From: Segatella copri
GTDB lineage: Bacteria > Bacteroidota > Bacteroidia > Bacteroidales > Bacteroidaceae
Length of the DNA stretch: 64,000 nucleotides
Assembly: GCF_019249795.2 (NCBI RefSeq)
Contig: NZ_CP156891.1
Location: 2,392,501-2,456,500 of the forward strand
Direction: 5' to 3'
Shown here in pieces: positions 60,029-64,000 of this stretch. How positions within the stretch are numbered: the first letter of the stretch is position 1; every line of letters starts with the position of its first letter. Under the pieces are notes generated by a model. It was not told the origin of the DNA and searched no databases. It saw nothing but the letters and a program-made list of their open reading frames with translations. A program made the translations under genes and the position numbers.

Positions 60029-62230
60029 ATGGCACATATAAAGATAGAACATCAGTATGACAGCATGCAATGCGGTATCACCTGCTTGCAGATGATTTGT
60101 AGATATTTCGGCAGGGAGTACTCGTTGAACTCTCTGTCGAAGATTTGTTTTGCAACAACGGAAGGTGTTTCCATGCTGGGCATCAACGAGGCTGCAAGAA
60201 TATTGGGATTCCAAACGGTTTCGGCTAGGGCTACAATAGAGGAACTGAGCGAGACTCCACTACCTTGCATCCTTCATTGGAACCAAAACCATTTTGTGGT
60301 ATTATATAAGGTGAAAAAGGGCAAGAAGTTCTATATCGCAGACCCTGGCAAGGGTAAGACAACTTATAATCTTGAAGAATTCAGACGGCATTGGATAAGC
60401 ACTCGCTCTAATGACGAGGACAAGGGTATCGCCATGTTCTTCGAGACCACTCCTGCCTTCTTCACCTATCAGATAGAAGGAGAAGATAGACAGAAGGAGA
60501 AGCGTTCCTTCAAGTTCCTTTTCAGATATTTCAAGAAATACCGCAAGGCATTCTCCTGGATTGTCTCGGGACTGCTTGCGGGCAGCGCCCTGCAGCTGGT
60601 GTTGCCGTTCCTTACCCAATCCATCGTGGATGTCGGTATCAAGAACCAAGACATTGGATTCATCTGGCTCATACTCTTAGGTCAGTTGATGCTCACCGTC
60701 AGCCGAACTGCGATAGACTTCGCTCGCCGATGGTTCCTGCTCCGCATCTCCATGCGGATCAACATCTCCCTGGTGAGCGATTTCTTCATCAAACTGCTGA
60801 AACTGCCGATGTCGTTCTTCGACACCAAACTGATGGGCGACTTGATGCAGAGGATGAACGATCATAGCCGTGTGAACAACTTCCTCACCCAGCAGACGCT
60901 CAACATCACCTTTGCCATGCTTACCTTCGTGGTATTTTCGGTGGTGCTCTTTATATATAATAAGGTGGTGTTTGCCATCTTCTTGCTTGGCAGCATACTG
61001 TATGGCGGATGGATGGCTCTCTTCCTGCGTCGAAGAAAGGTGCTCGATTATGAACTCTTCGAGCAGCAGGCCATCAATAACAACAGGACATACGAGTTCA
61101 TCACTTCGATGCAGGAAATCAAGTTGCAGGATTGTGAGCAGCGCAAGCGAAAGGAGTGGGAGGAAACTCAGGTGAATCTTTTCAGAGTGCAGCAGAAATC
61201 TCTAAAACTACAGCAGACCCAGGAGGCAGGAAGTATTTTTATCAATGAGGTGAAGAATATCGTTGTGACGGTGGTTGCTGCAACGGCGGTAATCCAAGGG
61301 CACATGACCTTGGGTATGATGCTCGCCGTGCAATATATCATCGGACAGCTCAACTCGCCGGTGGAGCAACTCATGAACTTCTTCTATTCCGTTCAGGATG
61401 TGAAAATCAGTCTGGAACGAATCAATGAGATTCACCAGATGGATGATGAGAACGGGAAGGATGGCTTGCTGACTGATCTTGATCATCCTGAGGATGGTAT
61501 CCATATCAGCAACATCATGTTCAAGTATGATCCTCATGCCCTCAGAAAGACGATAGACGGGGTGGATATTCATATTCCTCAAGGTAAGGTGACGGCGATA
61601 GTGGGAGCATCGGGCAGTGGAAAGACCACGCTCATCAGATTGATGCTGGGGTACTACCCGGTGTTGGAAGGAAAAATCACCATCGGCGATACCGATATCA
61701 ATCAGCTCAACAGGAAATGGTGGCGCCGACAGTGTGGAGTTGTGATGCAGGAGGGCGTCATCTTCTCGGAAAGCATCGGGCGCAACATAGCAGTGGATGA
61801 TGCAGAGATAGATCAGGAACGTTTGATGAGAGCTGCAGAGATAGCTTGCATCAAGGATTATGTGATGGTCTTGCCGCTGAAGTTCAACACCAAGATTGGG
61901 CGTGATGGCGTGGGACTGAGCCAGGGCCAGAAACAGCGCATCCTGATAGCGAGAGCTGTTTATAAGAACCCAGACTATATCTTCCTGGACGAGGCAACCA
62001 ACTCGCTTGATGCCAACAATGAGCGTAATATTGTGGAAAACCTGGATAAGTTCTATCAAGGTAAGACAGTTGTGATAGTTGCTCATCGCCTAAGCACGGT
62101 GAAGAATGCCGACCAAATCGTGGTCCTTGACCAGGGAAAGGTGGTTGAGGTTGGCAACCATGAATCTTTAACCGCCAAGCGAGGGGCATATTATAATCTT
62201 GTGAAGAATCAGTTGGAATTGGGAAACTAA
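60029..62230 (+). CDS. Peptidase-containing ABC exporter (C39, double-glycine peptides)
   Basis: A 733-residue PCAT. N-terminal C39 peptidase (about 1-140) with catalytic Cys15 in QCGITCLQM, His88 in NHFVVL and Asp105 in ADPGKG. Six membrane helices (about 165-450). ATPase domain with Walker A VGASGSGKTTL (about 525), signature LSQGQKQRI (about 630), Walker B YIFLDEATNSLD (about 650) and the H-loop VAHRLS. Such proteins cut leader peptides after Gly-Gly and export the core using ATP. The four GG-leader peptides at the start of the operon are its probable cargo. No HlyD-type adaptor or TolC gene is present in this operon, so the outer-membrane route is open. Confidence 0.95.
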   Translation: MAHIKIEHQYDSMQCGITCLQMICRYFGREYSLNSLSKICFATTEGVSMLGINEAARILGFQTVSARATIEELSETPLPCILHWNQNHFVVLYKVKKGKKFYIADPGKGKTTYNLEEFRRHWISTRSNDEDKGIAMFFETTPAFFTYQIEGEDRQKEKRSFKFLFRYFKKYRKAFSWIVSGLLAGSALQLVLPFLTQSIVDVGIKNQDIGFIWLILLGQLMLTVSRTAIDFARRWFLLRISMRINISLVSDFFIKLLKLPMSFFDTKLMGDLMQRMNDHSRVNNFLTQQTLNITFAMLTFVVFSVVLFIYNKVVFAIFLLGSILYGGWMALFLRRRKVLDYELFEQQAINNNRTYEFITSMQEIKLQDCEQRKRKEWEETQVNLFRVQQKSLKLQQTQEAGSIFINEVKNIVVTVVAATAVIQGHMTLGMMLAVQYIIGQLNSPVEQLMNFFYSVQDVKISLERINEIHQMDDENGKDGLLTDLDHPEDGIHISNIMFKYDPHALRKTIDGVDIHIPQGKVTAIVGASGSGKTTLIRLMLGYYPVLEGKITIGDTDINQLNRKWWRRQCGVVMQEGVIFSESIGRNIAVDDAEIDQERLMRAAEIACIKDYVMVLPLKFNTKIGRDGVGLSQGQKQRILIARAVYKNPDYIFLDEATNSLDANNERNIVENLDKFYQGKTVVIVAHRLSTVKNADQIVVLDQGKVVEVGNHESLTAKRGAYYNLVKNQLELGN

Positions 62231-62716
62231 AATGCGTTTGAGATGGAATAAAAAGAATCAAATAATATAGAGTTGAAACTTCTTGATATTCTATCAATGT
62301 CCAATTTGGAGCGAGTTTTTTTGTTGACACATAGATAAATCTCTCTTGCAGAATCGCCAGCGATGCTGTAGAAAGGCTTCGCTGGCGATTTCTCTGTATA
62401 TAATCTTACTCAATCATGTTCTTGAGTATCCATTTCCTGAAGAATGGGTCTTCTATATTCCATAATCGAAATTTTTCGTTACGAAATTTTTCGCTAAGAT
62501 ACAAAAAATGTAGAAGTTCAGAAGGTGAACTCCTCTCGGTTTCTCTTAGCAGTACAATCTGTGTACTGCTTTATATATTCAGGAATATCTCTTATATATT
62601 TGCGAATCTCTCTTTATACAAAATGACTCAATGTTTGCAGAAAATGGAACATTTTTTTCTGTTTTCAGTGAAAAATGTTTCCTTTGCAGCCGTAATTGAA
62701 TAAAAATATAAGAATT
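62231..62716. other. Intergenic region between exporter and pdxS
   Basis: About 485 bases without a credible gene. It contains the hairpin at 62352-62390 and, at 62467-62492, the word CGAAATTTTTCG twice, 3 bases apart. AT-rich sequence with TTTCCTTTGCAG at about 62679 may hold the pdxS promoter. Confidence 0.6.
62352..62390 (+). terminator. Hairpin after the peptide-export operon
   Basis: AATCGCCAGCGA (62352-62363) pairs exactly with TCGCTGGCGATT (62379-62390). The tail is only partly T-rich (TCTCTGTATAT), so termination may be weak. Confidence 0.65.
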
Positions 62717-63592
62717 ATGGCAGAAAATAGACAAGAATTGAATCGCAACTTGGCTCAGATGCTCAAGGGTGGTGTGATTATGGACGTAACAACTCCAGAA
62801 CAGGCAAAAATCGCAGAGGCAGCAGGTGCATGCGCAGTAATGGCGCTGGAACGTATTCCAGCTGATATCCGTGCAGCAGGTGGTGTTTCTCGTATGAGCG
62901 ACCCTAAGATGATTAAGGGTATTCAGGAGGCTGTTTCTATCCCTGTAATGGCTAAGTGCCGCATCGGTCACTTCGCTGAGGCTCAGATTCTTCAGGCTAT
63001 CGAAATCGACTATATTGACGAGAGCGAGGTGCTCTCTCCAGCAGATAATGTTTATCACATCGACAAGACTCAGTTCGACGTGCCATTCGTTTGTGGTGCC
63101 AAGAATCTGGGCGAGGCGCTCCGCCGTATTGCTGAGGGTGCTACCATGATCCGTACCAAGGGTGAGCCAGGAACAGGTGATGTGGTTCAGGCTGTTACCC
63201 ACATGCGTATGATGCAGAGCGAAATCCGCCGCCTCGTTTCTATGAGCGAGGATGAACTTTACGAGGCAGCCAAGCAGTTGCAGGCTCCTTACGAGCTGGT
63301 GAAGTATGTTCACGAGAACGGCAAGTTGCCAGTGGTTAATTTCGCTGCCGGGGGTGTGGCTACTCCAGCTGATGCTGCCCTGATGATGCAGCTCGGTGCC
63401 GAGGGTGTATTCGTAGGTTCTGGAATCTTCAAGAGCGGTAACCCTGCTAAGCGTGCACAGGCTATCGTGAAGGCTGTTACCAACTACAACGATCCTAAGA
63501 TGCTGGCTGAGTTGAGCGAGGATCTCGGCGAGGCAATGGTAGGTATCAATGAGCAGGAGATTGCTTTGCTCATGGCTGAAAGAGGTAAGTAA
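62717..63592 (+). CDS. pdxS: Pyridoxal 5'-phosphate synthase, synthase subunit
   Basis: A 291-residue protein. The start at 62717 ([16 protein letters not shown]) fits the family; an in-frame start 21 bp upstream is less likely. PdxS makes PLP from ribose 5-phosphate, glyceraldehyde 3-phosphate and ammonia. The conserved [46 protein letters not shown], the active Lys in [14 protein letters not shown], and [11 protein letters not shown] are all present. It forms a dodecamer that receives ammonia from PdxT, which is encoded next. Confidence 0.97.
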   Translation: MAENRQELNRNLAQMLKGGVIMDVTTPEQAKIAEAAGACAVMALERIPADIRAAGGVSRMSDPKMIKGIQEAVSIPVMAKCRIGHFAEAQILQAIEIDYIDESEVLSPADNVYHIDKTQFDVPFVCGAKNLGEALRRIAEGATMIRTKGEPGTGDVVQAVTHMRMMQSEIRRLVSMSEDELYEAAKQLQAPYELVKYVHENGKLPVVNFAAGGVATPADAALMMQLGAEGVFVGSGIFKSGNPAKRAQAIVKAVTNYNDPKMLAELSEDLGEAMVGINEQEIALLMAERGK

Positions 63593-63609
63593 TAAATGAG
63601 ATAACGGAT

Positions 63610-63640
63610 AAGAGCCCCTCCTGCACAAGAAGGGGCTTTT
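63610..63640 (+). terminator. Hairpin between pdxS and pdxT
   Basis: AGCCCCT (63613-63619) pairs with AGGGGCT (63631-63637) and is followed by TTT. With its short T run it may terminate part of the transcripts, giving more pdxS than pdxT. Confidence 0.6.
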
Positions 63641-63658
63641 ATATTAGATAAGTATGTT

Positions 63659-64000
63659 ATGAGAATAGCAGTATTAGCTTTACAAGGCGCTTTTGCTGAG
63701 CACAGACAGAAGTTGGCTCAGTTGGGCGTGGATAGTTTCGAGGTTCGCCAGTTGAAGGATTGGGACCAGCCAAAGGATGGCTTGATTATTCCGGGCGGTG
63801 AGAGTACCACCCAGGCGAAACTCTTGAATGAACTGGGATTGATGGAGCCTGTGAAGGAGGCGATTGCTGCCGGCTTGCCTGTTTATGGTACTTGTGCCGG
63901 CTTGATTCTTCTTGCCAAGAAGATTGAGGGCGAGCCTAGCCAGCGCATTGCTTCGATGGACATCACGGCTTTGAGAAATGCCTACGGTCGCCAGTTGGGC
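63659..64000 (+). CDS. pdxT: Pyridoxal 5'-phosphate synthase, glutaminase subunit (5' part)
   Basis: The first 114 codons, running off the window end. MRIAVLALQGAFAEHRQKLAQLG is the family start, IIPGGEST and YGTCAGLILLA (nucleophile Cys) are the class I amidotransferase landmarks, and SMDITALRNAYGRQL follows. The His and Glu of the triad are expected beyond the window. It releases ammonia from glutamine for PdxS and is 66 bp after it. Confidence 0.95.
   Translation, partial: MRIAVLALQGAFAEHRQKLAQLGVDSFEVRQLKDWDQPKDGLIIPGGESTTQAKLLNELGLMEPVKEAIAAGLPVYGTCAGLILLAKKIEGEPSQRIASMDITALRNAYGRQLG

Noticed and set aside
62416..62703. 95-codon frame upstream of pdxS
   Set aside because: AT-rich, low-complexity translation without any motif, and it overlaps the likely pdxS promoter region.

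Overview
The window reads as chromosome from a gut or oral Bacteroidales bacterium, most likely Prevotella/Segatella (copri-like). Seen directly: promoters of the Bacteroidetes type (TTG, about 20 nt, TAnnTTTG) at many genes, two SusC/SusD loci, many lipoproteins with an acidic stretch after the lipobox Cys, and GLPGLI-family proteins. The genus is an inference from this style; no 16S gene is present.

Layout. (1) 1-3.5 kb: end of an envelope operon: TPR protein, DUF4292 lipoprotein and an EnvC-like amidase activator whose LytM domain lacks the zinc ligands. (2) 3.5-6.2 kb: an island holding a plasmid-type Rep protein and a DUF4248 protein, with a probable structured leader RNA, REP-like palindromes on both sides and a 22-bp tandem array. 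(3) 6.2-16.3 kb: housekeeping genes: Rpn-type nuclease, M20 deacetylase, acyl-CoA ligase, prfB, CYTH protein, two tandem Na+ symporters, a helix-hairpin-helix protein, tRNA-Pro and tRNA-Phe. (4) 16.5-33.8 kb: a pectin region with two PL1 pectate lyases, then a galactan locus (SusC, SusD, surface binding lipoprotein, GH53, GH2) and a membrane-bound propeller-AraC regulator without a kinase core. (5) 33.8-34.2 kb: a second 22-bp repeat array related to the one at 5.8 kb. (6) 34.5-49.7 kb: a second SusCD operon with DUF4984, DUF5003, DUF4458/LRR and BACON/LRR lipoproteins, a subtilisin-like S8 lipoprotein, DUF1573 and lipocalin-like proteins. This suggests a protein or peptide substrate rather than a glycan. 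(7) 49.8-50.7 kb: a ThiD-like domain fused to AraC, with the kinase GTGC motif lost. (8) 50.9-62.2 kb: the most unusual region, a peptide-secretion system. A sensor kinase/response regulator pair is divergent from four small genes encoding double-glycine peptides (three share an identical 15-residue leader). These are interleaved with two GLPGLI proteins and followed by a VKOR-thioredoxin fusion, a TonB-dependent outer-membrane protein and a C39-peptidase ABC exporter. (9) 62.7-64.0 kb: pdxS and the start of pdxT, the PLP synthase.

How the region 8 genes probably work together (inference): the TCS senses an envelope or peptide cue and drives the peptide operon. The C39 ABC protein cuts after Gly-Gly and exports the Cys-containing cores. 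The VKOR-Trx protein forms or reshuffles their disulfides in the periplasm. The GLPGLI proteins and the TonB-dependent protein handle, protect against, or move the peptides at the outer membrane. A 12-G homopolymer lies between the two divergent promoters and may make expression switchable.
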